Below, one piece after another: positions 15,370 through 25,490 of a stretch of 37,863 bases of DNA; within the stretch, counting starts at the first letter, position 1; the number at the start of each line of letters is the position of its first letter. The notes below the pieces were generated by a model, which did not search any database, was not told the DNA's origin, and saw only the letters and a list, made by a program, of their open reading frames with translations. The position numbers and the translations under genes were made by a program. The stretch comes from an uncultured Robiginitomaculum sp. Lineage in GTDB: Bacteria; Pseudomonadota; Alphaproteobacteria; Caulobacterales; Maricaulaceae. The stretch spans positions 1 through 37,863 of the forward strand of contig CALLVD010000021.1 in the NCBI GenBank assembly GCA_938010385.1, given 5' to 3'.

Positions 15370-16808
15370 AGCTCTCTGAACTGATTGCCACAATCGCCTT
15401 GCCGGAAGGCGCGGGTGATCCCGATATTGCCCACCTGACCGCGGACAGCCGGGCGGTAAAGCCGGGCAGTCTGTTTGCTGCGCTGCGCGGGAGCGTCTCC
15501 GACGGCCGCGACTATATCCCGGCGGCGATTAAAGCGGGCGCCTCGGCCATATTATCGGAAGAGGGGCCGGGGAATTTTGACGTGCCCTATATCGGCGTTA
15601 AAAATCCGCGCGAGACTTATGCCTATCTGGCCGCGCGCCTCTATCCCGGGCAGCCGGAAACGGTTGTCGCCATGACAGGCACTAACGGCAAAAGCTCAAC
15701 CGTCGAGTTTCTGCGTCAAATATGGGACTTTGCGGGGCTGAATGCGGCGTGTTTCGGCACGTTAGGCATTGCCACAAACGCCGGCGTGACGCCGCTGTCC
15801 CATACGACGCCGGACGCGGCCGCCTTACAGCAAACTTTGGCAGATTTAAAAGCGGCCGGCGTGACCCATTGCGGAATGGAGGCGTCATCCCACGGGCTGG
15901 ATCAATACCGCCTTGACGGCACGCGCCTCGCCGCTGTTGGCTTTACAAATCTGACCCAAGATCATTTTGATTATCATAAAACGTTCGAGGCTTATTTTGA
16001 GGCGAAAGCCCGCCTGTTTACGCATTTGGCGCCCAAGGGAATTCCGGCCGTGATGAATGTCGACAGCGAGTATGGACAGCGCATGGCTAAGCTCGCGCAG
16101 GCGTCCGGCCTCGACGTTATGCGGGTCGGCCATAGCGGCGAAGATTTGCGTATTGCCGAGGTCACGCCGCGCAGCGCGAGCCAGAGCTTACGGCTTATTT
16201 ATAACGGCGAGCCTGTAGCAATAGAGCTGCCCTTGGCCGGTGATTTTCAGATTCTAAACGCTGTCAGCGCTGCGGCTCTGGCGATGAAAACCGGGGTTGC
16301 GCCGGATGTCGCTTTCAAAGCGCTGGAGCAACTGACGGGCGTGAACGGCCGCATGGAGCGCGCCGGCATGACGAAAGACGGCGCGCCGGTCTTTGTTGAT
16401 TTTGCCCATACGCCGGACGGGCTGGAAAAACTGCTGCGCGGCGTGCGTCCGCATACGGCGGGACGCATTATCGTCGTATTTGGTTGCGGCGGCGACCGCG
16501 ATCCGGATAAGCGCCCGAAAATGGGCGCAATCGCGGCAAGGCTCGCAGACGATGTTATCGTGACGGATGATAATCCGCGCACAGAAGACGCCGCCGCCAT
16601 TCGCCGCGCCGTTATGGCGGGCTGCCCTGATGCGGTTGAAATCGGTGACCGCGCCGAGGCCATCGCCGTCGGCGTTGCTATGCTGAAAAAAAGCGACTGC
16701 TTGGTTATTGCCGGCAAAGGCCATGAGAGCGGGCAAATCGTCGGCACCAAAGTCATCCCGTTCAAGGATGTTGATGTGGCAAAAGCTGCGCTGGAGGCTT
16801 TAATATGA
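15366..16808 (+). CDS. murE: UDP-MurNAc-L-Ala-D-Glu:meso-diaminopimelate ligase
   Basis: 480 residues, cytosolic. It adds the third residue of the stem peptide. The N-terminal UDP-binding domain has TADSRAVKPGSLFAAL. The ATP loop is GTNGKSST (105-112), followed by HTTPDA and FTNLTQDHFDYH. The third domain has DFAHTPDGLEKLL, VFGCGGDRDPDKRP and DNPR at 402-405, the meso-diaminopimelate-selecting motif (lysine enzymes differ there). So the wall should be of the DAP type. ATGA overlaps at both ends. Confidence 0.97.
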   Translation: MKLSELIATIALPEGAGDPDIAHLTADSRAVKPGSLFAALRGSVSDGRDYIPAAIKAGASAILSEEGPGNFDVPYIGVKNPRETYAYLAARLYPGQPETVVAMTGTNGKSSTVEFLRQIWDFAGLNAACFGTLGIATNAGVTPLSHTTPDAAALQQTLADLKAAGVTHCGMEASSHGLDQYRLDGTRLAAVGFTNLTQDHFDYHKTFEAYFEAKARLFTHLAPKGIPAVMNVDSEYGQRMAKLAQASGLDVMRVGHSGEDLRIAEVTPRSASQSLRLIYNGEPVAIELPLAGDFQILNAVSAAALAMKTGVAPDVAFKALEQLTGVNGRMERAGMTKDGAPVFVDFAHTPDGLEKLLRGVRPHTAGRIIVVFGCGGDRDPDKRPKMGAIAARLADDVIVTDDNPRTEDAAAIRRAVMAGCPDAVEIGDRAEAIAVGVAMLKKSDCLVIAGKGHESGQIVGTKVIPFKDVDVAKAALEALI

Positions 16809-18085
16809 GCCTTTGGACGAGCGCAGAGATTGCCGCCGCGACAGGCGGGCATGCCAACGGTAATTGGACCGTAACCGGCGTGTCCATTGATACGCGCGAA
16901 ATTAAGACGGGTGAGCTTTTTGTCCCGCTGACGGACGTGCGCGACGGTCATGACTTCATCCCCATGGCATTGGAGAAAGGCGCTGCGGTGTTATCGGCGC
17001 GCGCGATTTCCGATGTGCCGTCAGTGAAAGTTGATGATGCGCTGCCGGCCTTGGAAAATCTTGGCCGGGCGGCTTGCACGCGCAGCGGCGCGCTGCGCAT
17101 CGGGGTCACCGGAAGCGTCGGAAAAACCTCGGTGAAAGAAGCGATCGCCGCAGCGCTCGGCAAGGGCGCACACAAATCGATTAAGTCCTACAACAATCAT
17201 TGGGGCGTGCCGCTGACTATGGCGCGTATGCCGGCGCAGAGCAAATTCGGCGTGTTTGAAATGGGCATGAACCACGCCGGTGAAATGTCGGCGCTGTCAA
17301 ACCTATTAGCCCCGCAAATCGCCGTCATTACGAAAATTGCGGCTGTGCATTTAGAGCATTTTGACGGCATAGCGGACATCGCAGCGGCCAAGGCAGAAAT
17401 CTTCGACGGGATGAACGCCGGCGGTATTGCCGTCTTGCCCAAAGATGATGACTTCTTTGAATTCTTATCCGAGCGTGCCCGCGCAAAAGGACTGACAATA
17501 ATCGGCGTGGGCGCTGATGACGTTGACCCGTCCTTAAAGCTTAAAAACATTGGCGACCACCATGCCCTAAACGGAGCCTTTGCTTTAGCCGTCGCAAAGC
17601 TTTGCAAAGTGCCTGCCGCGCAGGCCCGCAAAAGACTGGCCTCTATGCCGATGCTCGACGGACGCGGGGCGAGCTTTAAAGTAAAATTTGGCGGCAAGAG
17701 CATTACGGTTATCGACGAAGCTTATAACGCGAATCCGACATCAATGGCGGCTGCGTTCGCTGCCGCTGCGCAAATTAAAGGCCGCAAAATTGCCGTACTC
17801 GGCGATATGGGTGAGCTTGGCATAACAGGGCCTGCCCTTCACGAAGGTTTAGCCGTGCCGCTGCTGGCTGCCGGCTTTGAAAAGATCATTACAGTCGGCC
17901 CTTTAATGAAGAATTTGCGCGGCGCGTTATTGCCGACTCACAAAGGCCCGCATTGCGATAACGCGGACGGAGTCATGGCTGCCTTGAAAACTGAAATTAA
18001 AAACAAAGACGTGGTGCTGCTCAAGGCATCCAATTCCGTGGGTTTGGGAACCGTTGTTAAAAAACTAAAAGAAGGCACGTCCTGA
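16805..18085 (+). CDS. murF: UDP-MurNAc-tripeptide:D-Ala-D-Ala ligase
   Basis: 426 residues, on the short side for MurF. It completes the cytosolic precursor UDP-MurNAc-pentapeptide. The N-terminal domain has [16 protein letters not shown], the ATP loop is [10 protein letters not shown] (100-109), then [16 protein letters not shown] and [11 protein letters not shown], both diagnostic of MurF. The third domain has [15 protein letters not shown] and [10 protein letters not shown]. The stop codon shares one base with the mraY start (TGATG). Confidence 0.96.
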   Translation: MSLWTSAEIAAATGGHANGNWTVTGVSIDTREIKTGELFVPLTDVRDGHDFIPMALEKGAAVLSARAISDVPSVKVDDALPALENLGRAACTRSGALRIGVTGSVGKTSVKEAIAAALGKGAHKSIKSYNNHWGVPLTMARMPAQSKFGVFEMGMNHAGEMSALSNLLAPQIAVITKIAAVHLEHFDGIADIAAAKAEIFDGMNAGGIAVLPKDDDFFEFLSERARAKGLTIIGVGADDVDPSLKLKNIGDHHALNGAFALAVAKLCKVPAAQARKRLASMPMLDGRGASFKVKFGGKSITVIDEAYNANPTSMAAAFAAAAQIKGRKIAVLGDMGELGITGPALHEGLAVPLLAAGFEKIITVGPLMKNLRGALLPTHKGPHCDNADGVMAALKTEIKNKDVVLLKASNSVGLGTVVKKLKEGTS

Positions 18086-19179
18086 TGCTCTATCATTGGC
18101 TATCTGAATATTCTGAGCAGTTTCAACTGTTTAACCTGTTTAATTACATTACATTTCGCGTAGGCGGGGCGGTGATGACATCCATGTTAATCGCCTTTGT
18201 CTTTGGGCCGCGCCTAATCAATGTGTTACGTGCCAAGCAAGGCAAAGGACAGCCCATCCGCGAAGACGGACCGGAGGGGCACATTATTGCCAAGGCGGGA
18301 ACGCCGACTATGGGCGGCCTGCTTATCCTTGTCTCTATGGTCATTTCCTGCCTGCTTTGGGGGGATTTGACCAATCCGTATTTATGGGTCGTTCTGCTTG
18401 TAACCATCGGCTACGGGGCAATCGGTTTTGTTGATGACTACATGAAAGTGTCCAAGCAAAATCCCAAGGGATTGAACGGGCGCATTAAACTGGTTTTGGA
18501 ATTCGCGATAGCCGCCGCCGCGGTTTATGTTTGCGTGCGCTCAACGGCCGGACCGGCCGGGTTCAATACCGGTTTGGCTATGCCGTTTGTCAAAGATTTC
18601 ACCTTAAATCTCGGCCTGTTTTTTATACCGTTCGGCTGCCTTGTGATTGTCGGCGCGTCTAATGCCGTCAATTTGACAGACGGTCTGGACGGCCTCGCGA
18701 TTGTGCCGGTGATGATAGCCGCCGCCAGTTTTGCCGCGATTGCCTATCTGGTCGGTAATTCTGTTTATTCCGGGTATTTAGGGATACCCTATGTGCCCGG
18801 CAGCGCGGAAATTGTCATTGTACTCGGCGCGCTGCTGGGCGCGGGGCTGGGCTTTCTTTGGTATAATGCCCCGCCGGCCATGGTGTTTATGGGCGATACC
18901 GGATCGCTGGCCCTGGGCGGCGCTTTGGGGAGCGCAGCCGTAGCGACAAAGCATGAAATCGTTCTGGCCATTATCGGCGGCCTGTTCGTGCTCGAAGCGG
19001 TCAGCGTGATCGTGCAGGTGGCTTCGTTTAAACTGACCGGAAAGCGCGTGTTTCGCATGGCGCCTATCCACCATCATTTTGAGAAAAAAGGTTGGGCCGA
19101 GCCGACCATCGTTATCCGGTTTTGGATTATCGCCGTCATCCTCGCCCTCATCGGCCTGTCCACATTAAAGCTAAGGTAA
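18085..19179 (+). CDS. mraY: Phospho-N-acetylmuramoyl-pentapeptide transferase
   Basis: 364 residues with about ten membrane spans. It moves phospho-MurNAc-pentapeptide to undecaprenyl phosphate to make lipid I. Family motifs are intact: TMGGLLIL near 72-79, catalytic D117-D118 in [21 protein letters not shown] (193-205), [12 protein letters not shown] with D271, and the histidine loop [11 protein letters not shown]. Three bases separate it from murD. Confidence 0.98.
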   Translation: MLYHWLSEYSEQFQLFNLFNYITFRVGGAVMTSMLIAFVFGPRLINVLRAKQGKGQPIREDGPEGHIIAKAGTPTMGGLLILVSMVISCLLWGDLTNPYLWVVLLVTIGYGAIGFVDDYMKVSKQNPKGLNGRIKLVLEFAIAAAAVYVCVRSTAGPAGFNTGLAMPFVKDFTLNLGLFFIPFGCLVIVGASNAVNLTDGLDGLAIVPVMIAAASFAAIAYLVGNSVYSGYLGIPYVPGSAEIVIVLGALLGAGLGFLWYNAPPAMVFMGDTGSLALGGALGSAAVATKHEIVLAIIGGLFVLEAVSVIVQVASFKLTGKRVFRMAPIHHHFEKKGWAEPTIVIRFWIIAVILALIGLSTLKLR

Positions 19180-19182
19180 GTC

Positions 19183-20628
19183 ATGATCACCGCGCATACG
19201 TTTAAAGGTCAAAATATTGCCGTCTTCGGATTGGGCCGAAGCGGAATAACAACGTGTCGATCGCTTACGGCCGGCGGGGCGACGGTTGCCGCTTGGGATG
19301 ATATGGCGGCAGGTCGCGACTTTGCGCAAAGCCAAGGCGTGGAGCTGACAGACTTAACGGCCGCGGATTGGTCAAAATTTGACGCGCTTGTGCTGTCCCC
19401 GGGCGTGCCGCACAAACTGCCCAAGCCGCATTGGAGCGCGCAGCGCGCAGATGAGGCCGGCGTGCCGATTATTTGCGATATTGAAATCTTTGCCCGCGAA
19501 GTCGCCGCCCGCGCGCCGGAGCGCCGCCCGAAAGTTATCGCGATTACCGGTACAAACGGCAAGTCCACGACGACAATGCTGACCGGTCATATTTTGGCGC
19601 AGTGCGGCCGCGACGCGCAAATCGGCGGTAATATCGGACGGGGCGTGCTCGACCTTGATGAAATTCATTCCGGCAGCCATTACGTTTTAGAGCTGTCATC
19701 TTACCAACTTGAACGCACGCAAAGCCTGCGCGCAGACGTCGCCGTGTTTTTAAATTTGACTGCTGATCATATTGACCGCCACGGCGACATGGCCGGATAT
19801 GAGGCGGCCAAACGCCGTATTTTTGACAATCAAATCAAAAACGACACCGTCGTTATCGGCGTGGATGATGACGCCGGGAAGCGCATTTGCTCAGATTTGA
19901 TTGCGAGCAACGGACGGCGCATCGTACCGATTTCGGGCCGCCGGTCTTTGGGGCGCGGCGTGACCGTGATTAAAGGCAAAATGTCTTGCGCTATGGGCGC
20001 GCGGGTTGAGACGATTTGCGACCTTAAAAACGCAAAAGCTTTGGAAGGCGCGCATAATGGCCAGAACGCAGCCGCTGCTTATGCTGCCGTGCGGGCGCTG
20101 GGGATTTCGGCTAAGCAGATCGCGCCCGCTATTCTGTCTTTTCCCGGCCTCGCTCACCGCATGGAGAGCGTCGGTAAAGTCGTCAATGTGCGCTACGTCA
20201 ATGACAGCAAGGCCACCAATGCGGACGCGGCTTTGCAGGCCCTTAAATCTTACAGCAATATTTACTGGATTGCCGGCGGCGTAGCCAAAGACGGCGGCAT
20301 TGCGCCGCTGACCGCGCAATTTAAAAACATATCGCGCGCCTACACAATCGGCGAGGCAGGTGAGAATTTTCAGGCGGTTTTGAAAAAGAATAAAGTGCCG
20401 GCGAAAAATTGCGGGGATTTGGAAAAAGCTGTGCTTTGCGCAACCCGCGATGCGCTGTCAGGAAAATCTGAAAACCCCGTTATCTTGCTCTCGCCGGCTT
20501 GCGCCAGTTTTGATCAGTTTAAAAATTTCGAAATTCGTGGTGATGCTTTTAAGGATCAAGTGCGCAAAATCATTGCATTGTTTGAATCCGAAAAGGCCGC
20601 CAAAGCTTCCGGGGGTGCAGCCGCATGA
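19183..20628 (+). CDS. murD: UDP-MurNAc-L-alanine:D-glutamate ligase
   Basis: 481 residues, cytosolic. It adds D-Glu to UDP-MurNAc-L-Ala. The N-terminal Rossmann-like domain begins VFGLGRSGITT. VLSPGVPHKLP and the ATP loop GTNGKSTT (123-130) follow, then GGNIGRG, LELSSYQLERT and LTADHIDRHG. The third domain has GLAHRMESVG, VNDSKATNADAALQAL and LSPACASFDQFKNFEIRGDAF, all typical of MurD. Its ATG follows mraY by 3 bases, and its stop overlaps ftsW (ATGA). Confidence 0.97.
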   Translation: MITAHTFKGQNIAVFGLGRSGITTCRSLTAGGATVAAWDDMAAGRDFAQSQGVELTDLTAADWSKFDALVLSPGVPHKLPKPHWSAQRADEAGVPIICDIEIFAREVAARAPERRPKVIAITGTNGKSTTTMLTGHILAQCGRDAQIGGNIGRGVLDLDEIHSGSHYVLELSSYQLERTQSLRADVAVFLNLTADHIDRHGDMAGYEAAKRRIFDNQIKNDTVVIGVDDDAGKRICSDLIASNGRRIVPISGRRSLGRGVTVIKGKMSCAMGARVETICDLKNAKALEGAHNGQNAAAAYAAVRALGISAKQIAPAILSFPGLAHRMESVGKVVNVRYVNDSKATNADAALQALKSYSNIYWIAGGVAKDGGIAPLTAQFKNISRAYTIGEAGENFQAVLKKNKVPAKNCGDLEKAVLCATRDALSGKSENPVILLSPACASFDQFKNFEIRGDAFKDQVRKIIALFESEKAAKASGGAAA

Positions 20629-21761
20629 TTTTAACCGCCCATCGCACCAATAAAAATCCGGTCTTCGAATGGTGGCGCAGCGTTGATCGCGTCATGGTCA
20701 GCCTTTTTATTGTGCTGCTTTTGGCAGGCATGGTTTTGTCTATGGCGGCCAGTCCGAACGCATCGGCAAAACTGGGCATCAGCAATCCGTTTTACTTTTT
20801 CTCGCGCCATTTTACCTTTGTCGCCATGGGCGTGACCGGCGCGATTATTGTATCGTTGATGTCACCGACCAATGCGCGCAGGATAGGGGTTCTGGCGCTG
20901 CTCGGCTCTATAATTGCTTTGATGCTGATACCGTTTATCGGCACAGAAGTGAAAGGCGCGACGCGGTGGATTCGGTTCGCCGGCCTGTCGCTGCAGCCCT
21001 CCGAATTTGCAAAGCCCGGCTTTATCGTTTTTGCCGCGTGGATGTTTGCCCATCGTAAACGCGATATCCGTTTTCCCGGCATGGCCTTTGTTTTGGGCCT
21101 GTATTTACTGCTGATTATGCTGCTTATTCGCCAGCCGGATTTCGGGCAAAGCTTTCTGCTGACCGTGATATTCGGGGCGATGTTTTTTTATGCGGGACTG
21201 TCGGCCGCTTGGATTATCGGTCTGGGCCTGTCTGCTATGGTGGCGGGCGTGGGCGCTTATTTCGCGCTGCCCCATGTGCAATCGCGTATTCAGCGGTTTT
21301 TAGACCCGGAAGGCAGTGACACGTATCAAACCGACAAAGCGCTTGAAGCCATTGCCAATGGCGGCATATTCGGCCAAGGACCCGGCGGGGGCGAAGTGTC
21401 CCGCCGCTTGCCGGATGCCCATACAGATTTCATTTTTGCCCTTGCGGTCGAAGAGTTCGGTTTTATCCTCTCCTTCCTGTTGATTGCGGTTTTGGCCGCC
21501 TTGGTGTTTCAGGCGTTTCGCAAAGCCCTGCGCCTGCATGACCATTTTGCGCAAATGGCCGTAGCGGGTCTGGCGACCATGATCGGGGTTCAGACCGTTA
21601 TTAATTTAGCGGTGAATTTGAACATGGTACCGCCCAAAGGCATGACCTTGCCGTTTATCAGCTCAGGCGGCTCCTCTATGCTCGCCATGAGTTTTTCAGT
21701 CGGCCTGATATTGGCGTTTACGCGCCGACGCCCCGGCTTTTACGGCTACGGAGATACATAA
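20625..21761 (+). CDS. ftsW: Septal peptidoglycan glycosyltransferase, SEDS family
   Basis: 378 residues with about ten membrane spans. With FtsI it polymerises septal glycan from lipid II. SEDS motifs are present: GATRWIRFAGLSLQPSEFAK, RQPDFGQSF, the long periplasmic loop with GGIFGQGPGGGEV ... LPDAHTDFIFALAVEEFG, and near the end NMVPPKGMTLPFISSGGSS. Its place between murD and murG says FtsW rather than RodA. The stop TAA directly abuts the murG GTG. Confidence 0.97.
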   Translation: MILTAHRTNKNPVFEWWRSVDRVMVSLFIVLLLAGMVLSMAASPNASAKLGISNPFYFFSRHFTFVAMGVTGAIIVSLMSPTNARRIGVLALLGSIIALMLIPFIGTEVKGATRWIRFAGLSLQPSEFAKPGFIVFAAWMFAHRKRDIRFPGMAFVLGLYLLLIMLLIRQPDFGQSFLLTVIFGAMFFYAGLSAAWIIGLGLSAMVAGVGAYFALPHVQSRIQRFLDPEGSDTYQTDKALEAIANGGIFGQGPGGGEVSRRLPDAHTDFIFALAVEEFGFILSFLLIAVLAALVFQAFRKALRLHDHFAQMAVAGLATMIGVQTVINLAVNLNMVPPKGMTLPFISSGGSSMLAMSFSVGLILAFTRRRPGFYGYGDT

Positions 21762-22850
21762 GTGCGTATCCTCCTCGCAGCCGGCGGCACGGGCGGTCAT
21801 ATGTTCCCGGCTCAGGCTTTGGCAGAGCATTTCAAAGCGCGCGGCGCAGATATAGCGATGATTACGGATGCGCGCGGGCGCAAGCACGCCGGCCGTATTC
21901 CGGCCGAGCCGATTATCGAAGTTCTCGCGGCTTCCATATCGCCGCGCGTTCCCCATAAAGTTCCCGGCGGCATGTTAAAGCTGGCACGCGGTATCGGGCA
22001 GGCGAGACAGTTTATCCGGCAGTGGAAGCCGGATGTTGTTGTCGGTTTTGGCGGCTATCCGGCGTTTCCGGCCCTGCGCGCGGCGCAGCGTCTGGGCGTG
22101 CCGACCGTGCTGCATGAGCAAAATGCGGTGCTGGGCCGGGTAAACCGCGTCTTTGCAAAAAAAGCGAGTGTTGTCGCAAGCGGCTTTGATGTGCTGCAAA
22201 AATTGCCGGCCGGGTCAAATTGGCAGGCCATCGGTAATCCGATGCGCGACGCGATTGTCAGCGCAAGTGAGCGGGCCTACGCGCCGCCGGGCGATGACGG
22301 GCCGATTAATCTTCTGGTCGTCGGCGGGAGCCTTGGCGCGACCTTGGTCAGCGAGACCGTGCCGGCGGCTTGCGCGCTTCTGCCGGATGATTTGCGCGCG
22401 CGCCTGAATGTTGTGCAGCAAACCCGCGAGGGCTCCATGAAACTCGCAACGGATATATATCAAGAGGCCGGCATTACCGCATTGTGCGCGCCGTTTTTCT
22501 CTGAAATTCACACTCACCTAAGCGAGGCGCATTTCATTGTCGCCCGCGCCGGCGCGTCGTCCGTGTCCGAAATTGCGCTGATGGGATTGCCGTCTTTGCT
22601 CGTTCCGCTCGGCATTGCCATGGATGACCATCAAACGGTCAACGCATCGGCCCTTAAAAACCGTAATTGCGCCGATGTTTTGCCCGAAACGCGGTTTACC
22701 CCTGAGGCTGTTAAAAATAGTCTTGAGGAGAGATTACGTGATTCGACTTACCTCGCTGCCGCGTCCCGCGCTGCCCTTACCGCCGCCCGCCCCAATGCCA
22801 CAACAGCCTTGGCCGAGCTGGTCCAAAGTGCTGTCGGAGCCGCGGCCTGA
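21762..22850 (+). CDS. murG: UDP-GlcNAc:lipid I N-acetylglucosaminyltransferase
   Basis: 362 residues from a GTG at 21762 immediately after the ftsW stop. Peripheral membrane enzyme of the GT-B fold that converts lipid I to lipid II. Motifs: [15 protein letters not shown] at the N-terminus, [35 protein letters not shown], and the donor-site stretch [23 protein letters not shown] followed by DDHQTVNA. Nothing is missing. Confidence 0.97.
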   Translation: MRILLAAGGTGGHMFPAQALAEHFKARGADIAMITDARGRKHAGRIPAEPIIEVLAASISPRVPHKVPGGMLKLARGIGQARQFIRQWKPDVVVGFGGYPAFPALRAAQRLGVPTVLHEQNAVLGRVNRVFAKKASVVASGFDVLQKLPAGSNWQAIGNPMRDAIVSASERAYAPPGDDGPINLLVVGGSLGATLVSETVPAACALLPDDLRARLNVVQQTREGSMKLATDIYQEAGITALCAPFFSEIHTHLSEAHFIVARAGASSVSEIALMGLPSLLVPLGIAMDDHQTVNASALKNRNCADVLPETRFTPEAVKNSLEERLRDSTYLAAASRAALTAARPNATTALAELVQSAVGAAA

Positions 22851-22878
22851 GCGAAGCAAAGCTTTAAGAAAGCCCGCT

Positions 22879-24279
22879 ATGAAACCCAGCCTGCCATTTG
22901 AACCCGGCCCCATCCACTTTGTCGGCATAGGCGGCATCGGCATGTCCGGCATTGCCGAAGTTATGCTCAATTTGGGTTATACGGTGCAGGGCAGTGATAT
23001 GCGCGAAAATCCCAACGTGGCGCGGCTTCGCAAATTGGGCGCAAATATCTTTATCGGTCAAAAGGCCGAACAGGTTCACGGCGCCGGTGCTATTGTTATG
23101 TCGTCAGCCATTAAGCCCGATAACGCCGAACTGGTCGAAGCCCGCGCGCGCTCTATTCCCGTCGTGCGCCGCGCCGAAATGCTGGCCGAGCTTATGCGCT
23201 TGAAATGGGCGGTGGCGGTTGGCGGCACTCACGGCAAAACGACAACGACGACCATGATTGCAGCCCTGATGGAAGGCGGCGGGTTTGACCCGACGGTTAT
23301 CAATGGCGGGATTATCAATGCTTACGGCTCCAATGCGAAACTGGGCGCAGGCAAATGGATGGTAGTTGAGGCCGACGAGTCCGACGGCTCGTTTCTGAAG
23401 CTCTTTCCGACCGTTGCTGTTGTCACCAATATCGACCCTGAGCACATGGAGCATTACGGCGACTTTGATGTTTTGCGCAAAGCGTTTGATACCTTTATCG
23501 AAAACCTGCCGTTTTACGGCTTTGCGGTTTTGTGCATTGATCATCCCGAAGTGCAAACGCTTGTCTCGCGCATTACGGATCGCCGGGTCATCACCTATGG
23601 CTTTAATCCGCAGGCGGATGTGCGGGCGGAGAACTTACGCGCCGGCAGCGGCGGCACGACCTTTGATGTGGTGTTTCGCTCTGTTGACGGCATTGAAGAC
23701 AAATGGAGCGATTTGTTCCTGCCTATGGCCGGCCAGCATAATACGCAAAACGTCCTGTCTGCGGTCGCCGTGGTGCGCGAGCTTGGCGCATCCGAAGATC
23801 AGGTCCGCGCGGGGCTGGCGAGCTTTGAAGGCGTAAAGCGCCGCTTTACCAAAGTCGGCGATTGGAACGGCGTACAAATCATCGATGATTACGGCCATCA
23901 TCCGGTTGAGATTAAAGCCGTCCTGCAAGCGGCCCGCGAGGTTACCGACGGCAAAGTACACGCCATTGTCCAGCCGCACAGATATTCCCGTCTCGGCGAT
24001 TTATTTGAAGAATTTTCCACCTGTTTTAATGATGCCGATACGGTCTGCGTCACGCCGGTCTTTGCTGCCGGCGAGATTCCCGCAGAGGGCATAAATCGCG
24101 ACAGCCTTGTTGATAGCCTGCGCAGTCATGGTCATCGAAACGCGATTGCGGTTACGCGCGAAAGCTTGCCGGAAAAACTCATCATCCATTTAGAGGCGGG
24201 CGATACGGTTGTCTTCCTCGGCGCCGGAGATATTACGGCATGGGCGGCGGAGCTGCCTGAAAAACTGGCGCAGGTTTAG
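22879..24279 (+). CDS. murC: UDP-MurNAc:L-alanine ligase
   Basis: 466 residues from ATG 22879; an in-frame ATG at 22615 would lie inside murG and lacks homology, so it is rejected. The enzyme adds L-Ala, the first peptide step. The N-terminal nucleotide fold reads [17 protein letters not shown] (13-29), the ATP loop is GTHGKTTTT (117-125), then [25 protein letters not shown], and in the third domain [14 protein letters not shown] and QPHRYSR. The ribosome site is weak (AAGAAAG about 22864-22870). 28 bases separate it from murG. Confidence 0.96.
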   Translation: MKPSLPFEPGPIHFVGIGGIGMSGIAEVMLNLGYTVQGSDMRENPNVARLRKLGANIFIGQKAEQVHGAGAIVMSSAIKPDNAELVEARARSIPVVRRAEMLAELMRLKWAVAVGGTHGKTTTTTMIAALMEGGGFDPTVINGGIINAYGSNAKLGAGKWMVVEADESDGSFLKLFPTVAVVTNIDPEHMEHYGDFDVLRKAFDTFIENLPFYGFAVLCIDHPEVQTLVSRITDRRVITYGFNPQADVRAENLRAGSGGTTFDVVFRSVDGIEDKWSDLFLPMAGQHNTQNVLSAVAVVRELGASEDQVRAGLASFEGVKRRFTKVGDWNGVQIIDDYGHHPVEIKAVLQAAREVTDGKVHAIVQPHRYSRLGDLFEEFSTCFNDADTVCVTPVFAAGEIPAEGINRDSLVDSLRSHGHRNAIAVTRESLPEKLIIHLEAGDTVVFLGAGDITAWAAELPEKLAQV

Positions 24280-24283
24280 CCGC

Positions 24284-25204
24284 TTGAGCTTTCCCGACAT
24301 ATCCGCGCGAATGCCGCCCGTTCGCGGGCGCATGTCGTTTAACACGCCGCTTGCGCCTTATACATGGCTGCGGGTTGGCGGGGCGGCGCAGGTCTTGTTC
24401 TTGCCAAAAGATGTTGCAGACCTGTCACGATTTTTAGGCGCTCTGCCGAGCGATATTCCTGTGCAGATTTTAGGCGCGGCCAGTAACGTCATTGTCCGCG
24501 ATGGCGGCTTGCCGGGCGTGACCGTGCGGCTGACCCCGGCCTTTGGCAAAGTGGAAGCGCTGCCGAACAACCAAATCCGCGCCGGTGCGGCGGCGCTTGA
24601 TCAGACAGTCGCGAAAAAGGCGGCTGCAGCCGGCATTGCCGGGCTTGAGTTTTACGCCGGCATTCCCGGCACAATCGGCGGCGCGCTGCGCATGAACGCC
24701 GGGTGCTATGGCGGGGAGACCAAGGATATTTTGGTGGAAGCCCGCGCCATCGACCGGCAAGGACGCATTTGCGTGATGCCGCTTTCAGAATTTGGCTATG
24801 CGTACCGGCACAGCGACGCGCCGGATGAACTGATTTTTATTGACGCTCTGTTTCAGGGAACGGCTGACAACTCGGAGGCCATTACGTCCCGCATGGACGC
24901 GATTACGGCGCGGCGCGAAGACAGCCAGCCTATACGGGAGAAAACCGGCGGTTCGACATTTAAAAACCCCGACCAAACCCAATCCGGCGGACGGGGCGCG
25001 TGGAAGGTTATTGATGATGCCGGCGGGAGAGGCTTTACGGTCGGCGGGGCGAAGATGAGCGAGAAGCACTGCAATTTTATGATTAATACCGGTGACGCTT
25101 CGGCCGGTGATTTAGAAACGCTCGGCGACACAATTCGGGAAAAGGTGAAAACATCGCAGGGGGTGGATTTGCATTGGGAGATTAAACGGATTGGGGTGAA
25201 GTGA
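24284..25204 (+). CDS. murB: UDP-N-acetylenolpyruvoylglucosamine reductase
   Basis: The body is clear: YTWLRVGGAAQVLFLP, GAASNVIVRDGG, GIPGTIGGALRMNAGCYGGE, YAYRHSD, the active-site serine stretch KTGGSTFKNP, and AWKVIDDAGGRGFTVGGAKMSEKHCNFM. These place it in the type I MurB group, an FAD enzyme that reduces UDP-GlcNAc-enolpyruvate to UDP-MurNAc. The start is uncertain: TTG 24284 (306 residues, 4 bases after the murC stop, AGG nearby), ATG 24311 or ATG 24332. I chose 24284 because family members usually have some residues before the RGR-x-S/T-x-(N/D)-x-P segment. A REP-like pair follows. Confidence 0.93.
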   Translation: MSFPDISARMPPVRGRMSFNTPLAPYTWLRVGGAAQVLFLPKDVADLSRFLGALPSDIPVQILGAASNVIVRDGGLPGVTVRLTPAFGKVEALPNNQIRAGAAALDQTVAKKAAAAGIAGLEFYAGIPGTIGGALRMNAGCYGGETKDILVEARAIDRQGRICVMPLSEFGYAYRHSDAPDELIFIDALFQGTADNSEAITSRMDAITARREDSQPIREKTGGSTFKNPDQTQSGGRGAWKVIDDAGGRGFTVGGAKMSEKHCNFMINTGDASAGDLETLGDTIREKVKTSQGVDLHWEIKRIGVK

Positions 25205-25234
25205 TCTTCGAAATGCGGACTATCGATGTATCGG

Positions 25235-25278
25235 CCTTCTCCCTTGGGAGAAGGTGCCCGATAGGGCGGATGAGGGGA
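25235..25278 (+). repeat. REP-like palindromic element, copy 1 (forward)
   Basis: CCTTCTCCC (25235-25243) pairs with GGGAGAAGG (25246-25254). A small second hairpin follows, GCCC-GATA-GGGC (25256-25267), then GGATGAGGGGA (25268-25278). The same order of parts occurs inverted at 25385-25452. Elements of this look (CTCTCCC..GGGAGAGG..TGAGGGG) are dispersed in many proteobacterial genomes. Confidence 0.8.
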
Positions 25279-25384
25279 CATACTGCTGAAGGCTTTCGCC
25301 AAGATGCGATATCGGAAACGAAGGGGTTTGGATTCGTTTCTGGCGATTTAAATTTGAGTTCCGACGTGTCAATCGTGTGTTATT

Positions 25385-25452
25385 TCCCCTCACCCGCGCT
25401 TCGCGCACCCTCTCCCTTGGTGTTTTGGTTGGAAAACACCTTAGGGAGAGGG
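25385..25452 (-). repeat. REP-like palindromic element, copy 2 (inverted, extended stem)
   Basis: On the minus strand it has CCCTCTCCC ... GGGAGAGGG, then GTG, a small GCGC-GAA-GCGC hairpin and GGGTGAGGGGA (ending at 25385). The stem tip is lengthened by GGTGTTTT / AAAACACC around a GGTTGG loop (25427-25432), giving a near-perfect hairpin of about 18 pairs from 25408 to 25452. Copies 1 and 2 point their GAGGGGA ends at each other across 106 bases, the layout of a REP doublet. It ends about 30 bases before the ddl ribosome site. Confidence 0.82.
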
Positions 25453-25490
25453 CGAGACTTGCAAATATCGTATTCCAACGGGAGTTTCAC

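Noticed and set aside
22615-22878. N-terminal extension of murC by 88 codons
   Set aside because: It lies within murG in another frame and has no Mur ligase similarity; ATG 22879 gives the normal N-terminus.
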